A stretch of 64,000 nt of DNA, taken from Capitulum mitella (Eukaryota > Arthropoda > Thecostraca > Pollicipedomorpha > Pollicipedidae). The notes under the pieces are model-generated. The model was not told the DNA's origin and did not search any database. It saw only the letters and a program-made list of their open reading frames with translations. Positions 10,785 through 22,743 of this stretch are shown piece after piece (position 1 is the stretch's first letter; every line of letters starts with the position of its first letter). Location: NCBI GenBank assembly GCA_030062745.1, contig CP099840.1, forward strand, positions 31,871,006 to 31,935,005, read 5' to 3'. A program made the position numbers and the translations under genes.

Positions 10785-13700
10785 GTAAGCCGGCGGTCGA
10801 CGCGACCTCGTCCGCCGCGGGGCCCCGGACGCCGCTGCGCAGTTCGCACCCCCCCCCCCCTCCCCTTCCCCCGCCGGCTGGGAGCGGCCGGCTCCTCGCC
10901 CGACCCCATTGGCCCGGCGCCGCGCACACGCACACGCACAGGCCATGCAGAGGCTTGCATCATCTCGCGAATCGAGGTCGGGTCGATAGAGAGCAGGCGC
11001 AGCCGGGCAGCGGACGGCCCGGCCGGCCGCTGCCAACGGCCGCAAGTTCAATGACACCGCGCGCCGGGCTGACCCAGAATCGCGGGGCGCCCGCACAACG
11101 CCGTTATGTTTATCTTGGGCGTGCGTGTGCGCGGCGCACGCGCGCGCGCGCGCCGGCGGCGACACTTCCGCGTGCGTGGTCCGACCCGGGCCGAGGGAGG
11201 GGGGGACGAACGGGGCCCTAGGGCGGAATTCGGCGCCCCCGCCGGCGGCGACGCCGCCGCCGCTGTTGCGTGACCTCTAAGCCCCCCTGGTGGCGGCCGG
11301 GCGAAGCTTGGCCGTGGCCGGCTGCACCGCTGCAGAGCGGCTGCAGATGGCCGCCGCCACTTTCATGCAGCGCCGTGACGCAACACGGGCCAATTTCACT
11401 TTTACCTTCGCCATTTTCATGATCAGTTTCGTAGCGTTCGGATTAGTGCACGCGGTCGGCGGCGGACGGCAGCGCGCGCGAGCCAGGCGGCGCGGCACCG
11501 GCGGCCGAGATGTTCATGTGAGTGACGAGTGATGCCAGTGCTCCAGTTCTGGGGGTCGGTGGCCGGGCTATCTGCGCGCGCGCGCCCGGCGCGGCTGCGT
11601 GCGGTCCGCGGACACGCAGGCGGCCGGCCGGCGGCGGGCCGTGCCAAACGGCGGCGGCGGCGCCGCGGCGTTCGGGAGTGAGCCGGCCGACACCGCGCAG
11701 AACGCCGCTCCTGTCTGGCCGAGCGTCCCGGCCGTGTCAGGCTGCCCGAGCGGGCCGGGACGGCGGACGAGGACCGTCGGAGCGTGCCCTCTTCCGGTGT
11801 GGCGGCGCCGTCTGTGAAGGTGCCGGTGGTGCGGTGTGTTGGTGAGACGATGTGGCTGCTCTTTGCTCCGCCCGGTGTCCGACGTCTGAGCGGTCTCGAG
11901 TCTTCGGTGGCCGCGCCGGGGTTCCCATCAGAGCGGGGGTGCCAGTGAGATTCCCTCCGTGTGGGTGCGTTTTGCAGTGGCAGCAGTGCTCCAGGTAACA
12001 GACGAGGTGTCCCGGAGCTGCCTGTGATGGGGAGAGGTGCACCTGGGCGTGTCTCACGCATTTGCGCAGCAATAGTCGACAGCTGGGGTTCATTGAATTG
12101 ACATTTGCCCAAACGCGCTGCGGAAACCATGCCTTCAGTGCTGTGCGGGGCTCCTGCGTACTGGTATATTACTTGGCTAGGTGTTCGTTGGTACGTCCTG
12201 ATTCCGTGTTCTTTGTCGTGCCAAGGTAGGTGGGCTGCAAGCAGTGCATAGTATGTATGACTCTTGGACATGCGGTCAGTTGAACATAAGTGCCCGTATT
12301 TTGGATGTATAGGAGGTTTTTCGTTTAATTCTTACCGAAGTGCCCTCTGTTTGGCTGAGCTGTAACGAAATATGCGTGAACGTACTGTTGGCGCCAGTGT
12401 TTGTGTGTAACGTTAGGACATGCCTTATGTTTGCGTTACGTGGCTGTTGCCTAACATCCATCTGTGGCCAGTGTTCAGTGATATGCTGGCCTTTTTACGA
12501 ATCTAGTCTTCACTATATGCAGGTGACCTCTACATTTTGTGATTGGCCCAAGCGGTTCAGACATGTTAAAAAATGCGTCATTCGTCGTTTTATTTGTTAG
12601 GGGTCATGGCTTACATGCGAATTCAACGGCTTCTGACGGCAGAGCTCTCGTGTCCCCGGCCTTGTTCAATGATTTCTTCGTACTCAGCCGTTCCTTTCTC
12701 TTCGTTGCCAAACCCTTCTCCGAACCAGGCCGGGCAGGCGCATGTGCAGTTCCTCTCACTCTGTACCGGCCAGAGACAGTCCGCCGACATATCCGGGTAT
12801 TCATATCCAGGAGACCACCCTCTGACGCCTTCAAATCGTTCCAGCAGGAATTGCAGTGGAAGGTCTTGGAGTTGGGGGAGAGAGGGGGGGGGCAAAGTAC
12901 ACCATTAAGCCGTTTCTTTCCATGCCGGCTATATAGCTAGTTCTAAATTCCGAAAATTGTGCGGGACAACTGGTGAACAGGCGCCTCCCATTTGCTAGCA
13001 ACAACTAGGGTGGGAACGAGGAAAATATGCATTTCGAACGCAGCCTGTAAAAGTTGAGTTACCGCTGCCCGGCCGGCGACTGATGCCATCGCTAATGCCG
13101 TTTGGTGCGGGGAAAATGTGTACCGTCTTTTGAAGGGCTACTCGTCAACCTCGACGTACAAAAAGTTGCAGCGGTACGCTGCATGCGTCGCAGTAATGGC
13201 GACGTAACCTGTTTACGGACTTACCTCCCCATCTCGTAATTCCTCGCGCAGTTTTGCCGAAAACCGTGGGAATTTTATCCCGAGTTTCTTGGGAGTCAGA
13301 GATGAGCAGTGACATGATGTGTCAGATGGGCGCTTAATGGTGTAGATTCTGTTCTGATCTGACGGTGACGCTGGAGCCCATGGAGCAAAGTAACGCACCC
13401 TTTCTCCGGCTGCAGGCGACGCCTTTGTCGCGAGATGGCCGTGTTGAAATGTCGATCGTTCGCTGTCTGTTCGCTGCGCAGTGCCGCTGTGATACGACTT
13501 CCCGCTGTGAGGCGGCGGGTAGTCGTGTTCTGGCGACGTGTTCTGGCGCGGCGTCCTGGTGGACCTGCTGAAGCGGTCGCTGTAGCCGGTGCTGGTCCGC
13601 CCTCAGGTGCAGCAGTGACGGCGAGAGTCTGGCGGACACGTCCACCAGCTCGCCGGACAGCGGCGGCTCGGCAGGCGGCGGCGCCTCGTCGCCGCACCTG

Positions 13701-16700
13701 CACGCAGACGCGCCGCACTCCCCGGCCAAGGACAGGTCGGCACGCCTCTCCGGCCCCGCAGCGGCTTCTGCCCTCGCACCTGAACGAGAGCAGCGGCTCG
13801 GTCGAGACGCGACCCAGGCGATCATGGACGATGTTGTTGAAACCCGACCCGTGCCCAGAAAACACCTCGAGATGTTTTCTGGGCACGGGTCTGTGTCTTC
13901 CGTCTGAGAAGGTCGCGCAGTGCTCGCAGGAAGCTTGGCTCGGCCTCCGTTATGCTGACGGCGCCGCTGTTCCGTTTTTCAGGGAGACGCCAGAGCTGGC
14001 GGTGCGCGTGCCGCCGGCCACCTCCCTGGTCGCGGCGCCGGCGGACCAGACCGAGCTTTCGTCGATGCCGACGCAGTCGGAGCCCTGTGACGAGCCGCAG
14101 GCCAAGCCGGCCAACGGCAACGGCGTGTTCGACGGCGGTGGCGGTGGCGGCGGTGGCGGCGATGGCGGCGGCGGCGGCGGTGGCGGCAGCGGCGGTGGCG
14201 GCGGCGGCGGCGCCGGCGGTGGCGGCGGCGGCAGTGGCGGCGGCGGCGGCGGTGGCAGCGGCGGTGCCAGCGGCGGCGGCGGCGGCCGGCCCGGTGGCGA
14301 GGAGCGGCCGGGCTCTCGCGGCGGCGCCTCAGGCTCGCCGTCGCCGGCGCTGCAGCACGGCAGCCCTCGGCTGCAGCCCGCCAGCAGCCCGCGGCTTCAG
14401 CCCGCCGGCAGCCCTCGGCTGCAGTCCTCCGGCAGCCCGAGGCTCCAGCCCGCCAGCAGTCCGCGGCTGCAGCCCGCCGACAGCCCGCGGCTCCAGACGG
14501 CCATGCGCTTCCCGGAGCCGACTCGGCCGAACGGCTCGTCGCCGTCGCCGACCGAGGTGCCCGTGTCGGCCGCCTACTGGAGCAGGATGGCGTACCGGCT
14601 GAACGGGCTGCGGCCGGCGCTGGCGAACGGCGCGCCGCAGCTGGCGCCGCTGGCGCCGCTGCCGCCGCCGCCGACGGCCACGGCCAGCGACGGCCAGCCG
14701 CGGCTGCGCACGCCGCAGGTGATAATGGGCGAGCACGGCGGCGTGCGGACAATGGTGTGGACGTGCCCTGAGCCGAGCACGCCGCCGGCGCTGGCCGGCC
14801 AGCTCTACAGCGAGGAGCAGATGGTCCGGCTCTCGGTGGACAGCCTGCTCAGTCTGGGTCAGGAGCGGCGCCTGTCGTCGACGTCGTCGGCGCACACGCC
14901 GCCGCACCTGTCGCCCACCAGCTCGGTGACGCTGTCGCCGTCGCCGCGATCTCCGTACCACCCGTCCGTCATCACGTCCACGCCGTCGGCGGGCGTGCAC
15001 GACCTGTCGCCGTCGGCGGCCGGGCCGCGCGCCGCGCCGGCCGCCGGCGAGCCCCAGCCGGCGCTCGGCGCGCTCGACATGACCAAGTTCTGGGGGCAGA
15101 CGCAGGTGAGCCCCGTCAGGCGCCGGACGGCCGCCACTGGCCGTCGACGACTTTCCGCGCTTCTCTTGCAGCAAGCTCGTAGACGGCTTGTCGTCCATGA
15201 GACTGGTTTTGGCTGTTCCTGCTCTGCTGCCCTTCTCTCCGGCGGTCATGACTGCCGCGTGACGTCACCGTCAGCGATCTGCGTCGTCAGGCGCGGTTGG
15301 ACCGGCTCGCGGCCGCTTCCTCCTGTATCGCCGACACGTGAACTTTCACCGAAGTTTCTCTTCGAGGGCGTGCAGGCGGCCGCTCGCGCCCGTTGCCCGC
15401 GCGCCCCGGCTACTTTCATTTTCCCATGCATCGCCCCGGCCGTCGGCGGACGCGGAAGCGATTCGCGCCTCCTCTCGCCGCTCCGCGCCGCGTTTCTCCC
15501 GCCCGAGTCGTGCGCCAGCTTGTGCTCCGTCGAAATCGGGTCGCCGACCACTTGCAGAGGCGGGGCGCCGCGACCGGCCCTGCATTGCCGAACCCCGGCT
15601 CAGCTCCTGCAGCTGGTCGGCGGTGTGGTCTTCTGAGCGCTCGCAGATGATATCACCAAATTGCATCCGCTGCGGTTCGTCAAAAGTCGCCCGCCAAGGC
15701 TCGCCCGGTGTCAATGACCCCGTTAGCCACCTGTCTCTGACCCGTCGCAGCAAAGCCAGTCGTTTGTTTCGGTGCAACAGCGGACCCGCCTGACCGCATC
15801 ACTGCACCAGAAGGCCACTCAGTGCACGAGAAATCCGGGAAAGTCTCCTTCACGCCGGCGCTGAACCCCGCCAGCCTCGGCTCGAGCTTCATCCCCGACA
15901 GCTGGCCGCGCGGCGGGCCAGCTGTGCGCCCCTCCCTCCCTGCAGCGGCGCGGTCGAGACGCCCGCGCGCCGCCCGCTGCACGATGACCCGGCAGGGACC
16001 CACTTTCCCCTGCCTTGCGCCGGCTTCCGGATGGGGGTGGGCGGGGGCGGCGGCCGGCCGGCCCGCCTGTTATTCCTGGCCGGTGCAAAGGTCGATGACC
16101 GCCGTGGCGCCGCCGGCCTGACCCCTTTACGGCGGACGGCCCGGGCGGCGGCTGCGCTCCGCCACGGCTGCCGCCGCCGCCGCCGCCGCCGTCGTGTTGC
16201 AACGGTCGGGCCGGCCACGGCCGCCGGCCGGGCCGGGTCGGACCGGCCGGCGTTGGGTAACGGCCGGACGGTTCCCGACCGACGGCGGCGGCGGCGCGGC
16301 GCGGACCACGGGGCCGGCCGCCGTTGGGAAACGTCTCCGAGACCTTGGTGCCGCCACACGGCGCGGGCAGCGCTCGGCGTCGTCGCCGCCGTCGAGTAAT
16401 CGGCTCGGCGTCGGCTCGGCTCGCGCGGCCGGGCCGGCCGAGCGTGAGCGGCGCGTTCGCTGCCGGCCGCAGACGGCCGGAACGGTAGCCGTCCCGTGCC
16501 GGCCCGCTGCGACGGCCCGACACGTGGGGCCTCGGCTGAGCGGACGCCTGGGAGTGCTTAGCCGCCCGCATGGCCGGCTGTGGCGCTCGGCCACCGGAGA
16601 TGCGGAGCCGCGACTGAGCGTCGCTCCGATGCACGGCGCGACGTAAGGGTGTGACGTGTGTTGGAGGACGCTGCGCGATGGAGACCGGTGAGTAAACGCC

Positions 16701-19700
16701 TGGCCGCCGGTCCCCAGGCGCTGAACCTCACCACCAGCTGGTCCCAGCGGACGGGGCCGGAGCCATCGACATCGACGCAACACTACGACGACAACGACGA
16801 GCACCCAATGATCTGCATGATCTGCGACGACAAGGCAACCGGCCTGCACTACGGCATCATCACGTGCGAGGGGTGAGCGTCTCAGCCCGGAGGACCGCTG
16901 GAGATCGTTGCCGGGCCGTCTTTGTCCGCAGGCTCCCAATCTGAATTGAAGGCTGCCTGTTACTACGTACCGCGGGATGGCAAGTCACGGAATATGGCGC
17001 GGCGACGTGCAGCGGCATGTTCGAGGAAAGCCGGCGAAACCAGACAAGCTCATCTGAAATCCTATTTCAGTGCATTCGGCTTTTTTAGATCAGTTTGTAT
17101 GCTGGGCTGATAAGAGGATTAGCATTGGTGTTCCGTGAACGATAATATAGCAAGGTGTGTATCATACACCGCGTTGGTATAACGGACATCTGGTAACCAC
17201 CAAACCCACGCACGGATTTTTGTCGCGGTCTGTCGTCAGCGTGTCTCGACTTTTCCAGATGCAAGGGTTTCTTCAAGCGAACCGTCCAAAACAAGCGTGT
17301 CTACACGTGCGTGGCCGACGGCAACTGCGAAATCACCAAGGCCCAGCGCAACCGCTGCCAGTTCTGCCGGTTCCAGAAGTGTCTGAAGATGGGCATGGTG
17401 CTGGCAGGTACGTCCGCGGTCATGGATTTAGAACCTGTTGGGAGGCTAGCAGCGTCTGAACCCCTTCCCCTACACACTTCGGAGATTCTGTCATTAGGCT
17501 TATGGCAGTAACTGGAAAGAAACGGTCCGAAATCCTGTCTAGACCCATCCCTGGTTCTCGTGAATCTCCGGCCATGTGCCCGCTCCCCGCCGTGACGTCA
17601 GGCGCCGACCGGCGGCGGCGGAGCGGCCGGAGTCCAGCCGGGCCTGCGGTGCCGGCGCGGAGAGCGCGCCGACCGCCCGGTAGCTGATCGGACTGACGAG
17701 GCGGACGGCGCGGCGCCGCACAAAGGCGGCCGGACGCCCAAGTCCGGGAGGCGCCGCGCCCGCTCGCGCGGCCGCCGGCCGCACGCGAGATCGGTCGATA
17801 ACCTTGACTTTGACTTTTGCGGGTTCCGTTTCGCCGGCCGGCTGCGAAATTGGCGTCGGCGTCCGCTGACAGCGCGCGGTCGCGGACGCGCCGTGCCCGG
17901 TGCTGCCCGAATTTTCCTCGTGCGATTTTTCGGCGCGGCCGGCCGGCCGGTGACGCGGCGGGGCCGGCCTTGTGGTGGCCGAACTGGCCCTCCCGCGCGC
18001 CCTGCCGCGCCGCCGTCCCGCCTGGAATGCCATTGTCAATGTCACACGGCTGACCTCGTCCGAGGCGGCGGTCAGCCGACTTACCACGGTCTGAGCCGAC
18101 TTGCAAGGGCCCGACCGAGGAGTCGGGGTGGGGGAGCGGCCGTCGCGCGGAAGACCTAACGCCCCCCCCCCCGCCCCCGGCGGTTCCGGTGCGAGTCGGA
18201 GTTCGTTATCGGCGCGTTTTCGACAAACAGGCTGCGCAACGCCGCGGCGTCCGGGTCTGTTCGCGCGAGCTGGGTGATCGGCACCCGAGTGGGGCTGAGC
18301 GCCGCTCTGTTCTGTTTCCACAGCCGTGCGAGAAGACAGAATGCCGGGCGGCAGAAACTCGGGCGCGGTCTACAACTTATACAAGGTGAGCCGAAATCTG
18401 CTTGTCACTTGATGTGCGTTTCGGTGCCGAGGGTTCTAATCCGGAATGTTTCAAAGTCTTGGTCTGCCTTTGTGGTGTCCGCTCAAGCTGGCGGAAGAAA
18501 TCGTGCATGAATGATTTAACCACTCGTGAAAGATTACCGGGCTACTCTGTCTTTACTGTCAATCACTCGATTTCGCCGTGTTCTACAGGTCAAGTACAAG
18601 AAGCACAAAAAGAAACAGCTGAACGGTGCCATGAAGGCCGACTGCAAGCCCAAGGCTTTGGACCTTCAGCCAGTGGTACCTCCCGGCTTGTTTGCAGCAG
18701 GGAATATCCTGAAGACGGCCCTCACCAACCCGACCGAGGTCAGTGTACCGGCAGGCTGATGCGCTTGTGCAGAACCATGAGAAGTTCAGTGGTTTTAATC
18801 ATGTTCACTTACAGGTCGTGCCCGCAGTCATGATTCGTAAACATCACCAAAAGACCAGGTTGATCAGTGTCAGCAAACGGCATTCGTGAAGCGCTGCATC
18901 AATAAGACAGCAACGCCAGGTGGCCGATTGTAAAGCTGGCGTACAAACACAGCTGACATGTGGCCGCAGGTGGACCACCTTCGGCACCGGATGGAGAACG
19001 CCGTCAGCTCGTCTCGCTCGCTGCCGTACGAGGCGACGACCGCCCTCATCCGCACGCTCATCGACTGTGATAACTTCGAGGACATCGCCACGGTACAGGT
19101 ACTGTAAGCCCAGCCGCCAGTGGTGCGTACTCAGGGGTTAGCGGGCCGCCGTCGCGCGCCGTGCGCCGGCCAAAATGGCCGCCGTGCTGACGCTGACGCT
19201 CGGCGATGGTGATGGCTTGGGCGCTTTGGTGGCGGCTGAGTTCTGACGGCTTCGTTCTCTGTGTTGCGGTTCGAGTTACGGCTTGGTTCCTCTCTGATTG
19301 GTCGGGTTCGCTTTAGTTTGGTTGGAATACACGGCGGCTTTTGCATCGTTGAGGGATGTGCATTCCCTTATTTATCCTGATGTTATGCAGGACTGCACAG
19401 AACTGGTAAAATATCGTTTCTTACTAATTTTGTTTACTTTCTATCTTTATTTTTTGTAATAAGACTGGTTGCCCTGTACAAAGAACAAAGAAACTGCATT
19501 TTTGATCCACCAAATTTCTCAGATTTTCCTTGTTGTAGCCATTTGTAGCCATCAGGCCGAGACATAAGATTTTAGCATAAACGGCACGCCTACTAACCAC
19601 TGAGTATCACTTGGCATGTGGGTTTACAGTGTAATGTTGGTGAAGGTGACCTTGTGGATGGGATTGTAACTTTTTACAAGTTCATCTACAGCCATCAGTC

Positions 19701-22700
19701 CCAGCACTTGGTGTGGTTAAATTGTCAAAGTACCTCGCTTGAACCTCCAGCCTAGCACGTGGTCCTCTCCGTTGTATCCCAATGGGTGCGGCGTCATGGG
19801 CTGGTGGTGTAGTCGTGTATGTGTCGGTTGGCTGCATGGGGCTCCGAGCACTCCAGACGTGGCCAGCTCTGGCCATGCTGCATCAGCTCTGCAGATGGAG
19901 TGCCGCGCTCGTCCGGTGCCGTGCCGCCGTCCGGTTCCCTCTGATTGTGTGTTGTGATGAAGCGCCGCGCCGCGATGAAAGGCTGTCGGCCGGCCGGCGG
20001 CTGGGCGTGCCGATTTTTCTGCAGCCGGCGGCCCACGCCATGCCCTTGAGCTTGAAGTCGTATTCAAATTCCGCCCGGCAACGGTAAGCCGGCGGCGCGC
20101 GGGTCCGGCCGGCGGCCCTGACGCCGCTGGCGGGTTACCACGCCGTGGCCGCGCTCATGGCGTGGCGTGCCGCCGTCGGCCACCGGGCGGCGCCGAAATC
20201 CGATCATCGCGGCCACGGCGAGCCGGAGCCGACGGCCCGCCAGCCCGCCCGCCGCGGAAGCTGATGTCACTGCCGGCGCCCGGCTCTGGCCAGTGACGTC
20301 ATTGGGCCAAAGCCCGCCCGGCCGGCCCGCGGTGGGATGTTTACACGCAGGCGGGGGCGGGGGCGGGGGCGGGGGCGGGGGCGGAGGCCAGTGGCTTGCT
20401 TCTTCTGGGTGTCACGGGGCCGGTGCCCGGGGTCGTGGGCCATGGTGAGGCGGTGTTCATGCTGCTAGGTCGCGCGTGCTTCTTGCGGTTGGCTCACGGT
20501 GTGCTTCTTCCTCAGAACCTGAACGAGATCTTCGACAACAAGTCGGACATCTCTCAGAAGCTCTGCCACATCGGTGACTCCATAGTCTACAAGCTGGTGC
20601 AGTGGACAAAACAGTTGCCTTTCTACTCCGAAATTCCCGTCCAGGTGCGTCGTTCGTGACAAGCACGCGTAGTGTAACCAAGGAAATTGTGGGATGGACT
20701 TGGAACACCTGCAAACGCTGGGTTAAACTGCGCTGACAATTGCTAGATTAGGTTCCGAAACGGGAGGACGTCTTTAGACCTGTTGACCATCTAGTCCTTA
20801 TCACTGCAACTCAAAGCACACTCATGTGATGACCACCAACCGTAAAGCAAAGCTGACCACATACTTTGGTGGGTTTTGAGTCGATATGTGGATTGGCCTC
20901 TGACTGGTGGCTTTGTGGGTTTCTGGTGTGTTTATCAGCAACATAAATAACCATAGCAGTTTGCTTAAAACGATATTAGGGCCACTGGACAACATTGCCG
21001 AACCGAGCAAGTTTTGAACGGCTGAGCCGGACACATGCGTAACAATACACTCACTAGCCGCCGCTTCACCAATGTCTGTGGAGATTCAGAGCTGCTCCGA
21101 CAGTGGCATCTGGCGACGAAATCGCCCACTAGACCAGCTGTGACGAACGGTCGACCTGTCCGCAGGTCCACACGCAGCTGCTGACGAGCAAGTGGCACGA
21201 GCTGCTGGTGCTGACCACGTGCTCGTACCAGGCGATCAGGGGCGTGCGACCCACGCTGACCATCACGGCGGACGGCACGCAGACCGAGTTTCAGCAGGAG
21301 GTGCGTCGCCGACACGCCAGTGGGACGACGGCTGGTCTCTGGCGCGGAAAAGCCCGTGACTTTCCGCCTTCCACGATGTGTACTATCTGTGGAGCTTCGA
21401 TACGCTGCGTGTTTAGCGCTGTTCGAGGTCTTATCGGCTGCAGTCCCAGACGCTATTTGTTTTTGTTGCCGTTCCGGCCTGCTCATCATCTGGACAGGCA
21501 GACAACTCACAAGTCGACCTCGACTTGTTATGTCACCGCGGCACTCTTGTATCGATCACCACGCTGAACTCGCCCAGCAGTGCCCGTTCTTCACTGAACG
21601 CCGCGGTCCCGTGTACCCGTCAGGTGTGGAACAGCTTAAGCACGCTGCAGACATGCCTGTCCAACATGATGAACCAAGCGATCTCGATGGAGCAGCTGCG
21701 CCGGGAGGTGGGGGTCATGATTGAGAAGATCACACTGGTGACGGTGATGCTGCGCGGCTTGGGCATACGGATGCAAGAGTACGTCTGCCTGAAGGTCATC
21801 GCCCTCCTCAACGACTGTAAGTACTTGCTGTGCCGGCCATGTTCTCAGATATTTCGCCATGAGCTGTGATGAATCACGCCGTTGCGTAAATCCCCACGTG
21901 TAAGACGAGGAGGCTTCGATCCCTCGGTTGCAAGCAAGAACTATGAGATTAAACCTCAGTGGCCCTGTAAAGGAACATTAAACCATCGCTTCATCTTTAC
22001 TCCGACCATTGCTGCCGTCCCAGATCTGAAGGGCGCCACTGGCTGATCCCGGCGGGATTTTATAAATACACCTGTTGCACTGCGGGCTCTTCCTCGACCT
22101 CGCGTCGCCGCCTGTCGCCGTGACGACCCGCCGCTGAGACCCCCCTCCCTCTGCGTGCCGCAGCGTCGTCGCTGTACGCCAACTCGGAGCACATCGAGGA
22201 CCGGTACCGCAACTGCCTGCGCTCCTACGTGATGCACGAGTACCCGGAACAGCCGACGCGCTTCCAGCAGCTGCTGGCCCGGCTGCCCGAGGTGAGCGGG
22301 ACGGCCGCCGAGGACCGCCCGGTGGTGGGAGCGTGTCGGAGTGCGCCAGTTGGCTGCTGCGGTGTTCTGACGGCACTGCCTGGCCTCCAGTGGCGAGTCT
22401 GTGAACACTTGTTAGTCGATGCTTACAGGGGACTGTCTGCCGGTTTGATGCCGTTTGGAAGATTTGTTTTCACGACCCACAGCTTTATCATTCAACCCTG
22501 CGCTTCTAAAAGCCACAGTTCGCATTCGGAGCGCTGTAAGTCATGTTACTCGGCTGCAGTCGCGTTACTGCGCTGTCTTGGAGCCATCTTCCATCAACTG
22601 CGTGATCTGTGGTGAACTCCAGCTCGACACCAGCAGCACCTCATCGTTCTCTTTGTTGGCAGGTTCGCGAGGCGGCGGCGCTGTTGCTGGAAAGCAAGAT

Positions 22701-22743
22701 GTTCTACGTGCCGTTCCTGCTGAACTCGACCATCCAGCGGTAG
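10696..22743 (+). CDS. Hr4: Nuclear receptor HR4 (NR6 family), 13 coding exons
   Basis: Exons: 10696-10784, 13607-13735, 13983-15105, 16718-16872, 17259-17407, 18324-18385, 18589-18738, 18970-19098, 20516-20644, 21166-21300, 21624-21816, 22164-22291, 22663-22743. All junctions are GT-AG and in phase, total 2652 nt or about 883 residues. Order: conserved N-terminus with [20 protein letters not shown], poly-Gly (about 121-175), SPRLQP-type repeats (about 198-245), two-finger DNA-binding domain from C480 ([15 protein letters not shown]-box CEGCK), linker with [18 protein letters not shown], and ligand-binding domain (about 620-883). These are hallmarks of insect HR4, orthologous to vertebrate NR6A1/GCNF. 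In Drosophila, HR4 is an ecdysone-induced nuclear transcription factor that limits ecdysteroid synthesis; NR6 proteins bind direct repeats of AGGTCA with no spacer. The start is chosen because it opens the exon carrying the conserved N-terminus. The least certain junction is the donor of exon 2. Confidence 0.93.
13607..13735 (+). CDS. Hr4: HR4 exon 2: [17 protein letters not shown] block
   Basis: The acceptor CCGCCCTCAG and phase 2 continue [19 protein letters not shown], a block shared with insect HR4. The donor chosen, GACAG|GTCGGC at 13736, is weak but in phase. A second weak donor, CACGG|GTCTGT at 13889, is also in phase and would add 51 residues; the frame stays open between them. The end is therefore less certain than the start. 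Confidence 0.75.
13846..13891. repeat. Perfect inverted repeat (hairpin) in HR4 intron 2
   Basis: Two perfectly complementary 19-bp arms, 13846-13864 and 13873-13891, flank the 8-base loop CCTCGAGA. It lies in intron 2 by the chosen model and overlaps the alternative donor at 13889. Confidence 0.95.
13983..15105 (+). CDS. Hr4: HR4 exon 3: low-complexity A/B domain
   Basis: A 1.1-kb exon with acceptor TTTTTCAG and donor CGCAG|GTGAGC. After [11 protein letters not shown] and a stretch ending QAKPANGNG it encodes a long poly-Gly run, then six SPRLQP-type octapeptides, a Pro/Ala-rich segment, and [13 protein letters not shown]-like sequence just before the splice ([12 protein letters not shown]). 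This is the variable transactivation region. Reading frames on the minus strand here are also long but are shadows of the GC-rich codons. Confidence 0.85.
14128..14290 (+). repeat. Poly-glycine-coding GGC/GGT repeat in HR4
   Basis: GGC/GGT triplets with rare interruptions (Asp, Ser, Ala) encode about 50 mostly Gly residues. Such runs are prone to length change by slippage. Confidence 0.9.
14362..14499 (+). repeat. 24-bp coding repeat (SPRLQ octapeptides) in HR4
   Basis: Six units with a strict 24-bp period start at 14362, 14386, 14410, 14434, 14458 and 14482. Each encodes SPRLQ plus three variable residues (PAS, PAG, SSG, PAD). The unit length keeps the reading frame. Confidence 0.92.
16718..16872 (+). 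CDS. Hr4: HR4 exon 4: first zinc finger
   Basis: Begins [10 protein letters not shown] after TCCCCAG and runs through [20 protein letters not shown], the first C4 zinc finger of a nuclear-receptor DNA-binding domain. It ends in the P-box at GG|GTGAGC (phase 2). The sequence matches insect HR4 almost residue for residue. Confidence 0.95.
17259..17407 (+). CDS. Hr4: HR4 exon 5: second zinc finger
   Basis: Completes the P-box ([17 protein letters not shown]) and holds the second zinc finger, with [19 protein letters not shown]. Acceptor TTTTCCAG, donor GCAG|GTACGT, phase 1. All expected Cys residues are present. Confidence 0.95.
18324..18738 (+). CDS. Hr4: HR4 exons 6-7: C-terminal extension and hinge
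   Basis: Exon 6 (18324-18385) encodes [21 protein letters not shown], the DNA-binding C-terminal extension typical of HR4. Exon 7 (18589-18738) begins [10 protein letters not shown], a lysine-rich continuation, and ends in the hinge ([10 protein letters not shown]). Both are bounded by GT-AG sites and join in phase 0. Confidence 0.92.
18970..20644 (+). CDS. Hr4: HR4 exons 8-9: start of ligand-binding domain
   Basis: Exon 8 (18970-19098) reads [12 protein letters not shown] and ends [13 protein letters not shown]. Exon 9 (20516-20644) reads [16 protein letters not shown] and [16 protein letters not shown], the signature region of helices 3-5 of the ligand-binding domain. Both are 129 nt and phase 0. 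A slightly shorter end of exon 8 at ACG|GTACAG is possible but would drop two residues that match other HR4 proteins. Confidence 0.92.
20351..20393 (+). repeat. (GGGGGC)n run in HR4 intron 8
   Basis: Six tandem GGGGGC-type units, a pattern able to form a G-quadruplex in the transcribed strand. It lies about 120 bases upstream of the exon 9 acceptor. Confidence 0.85.
21166..22743 (+). CDS. Hr4: HR4 exons 10-13: rest of ligand-binding domain
   Basis: Exon 10 (21166-21300) begins [22 protein letters not shown] after its acceptor. Exon 11 (21624-21816) ends [12 protein letters not shown]. Exon 12 (22164-22291) reads [20 protein letters not shown]. Exon 13 (22663-22743) ends [13 protein letters not shown] and stop TAG at 22741. 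Phases 0, 1 and 0 match at each junction. The order follows helices 5-12 of a nuclear-receptor fold. Confidence 0.93.

Noticed and set aside
13979-15249. Long minus-strand open frames opposite HR4 exon 3
   Set aside because: They are shadows of GC-rich codons; the translations are Arg/Ala repeats while the plus strand reads through to conserved HR4 sequence in phase.
16678-16690. ATGGAGACCG|GTGAGT as an alternative first exon of HR4
   Set aside because: It ends in phase 1, which fits neither DNA-binding-domain exon, and the next acceptor is only 30 bases away.
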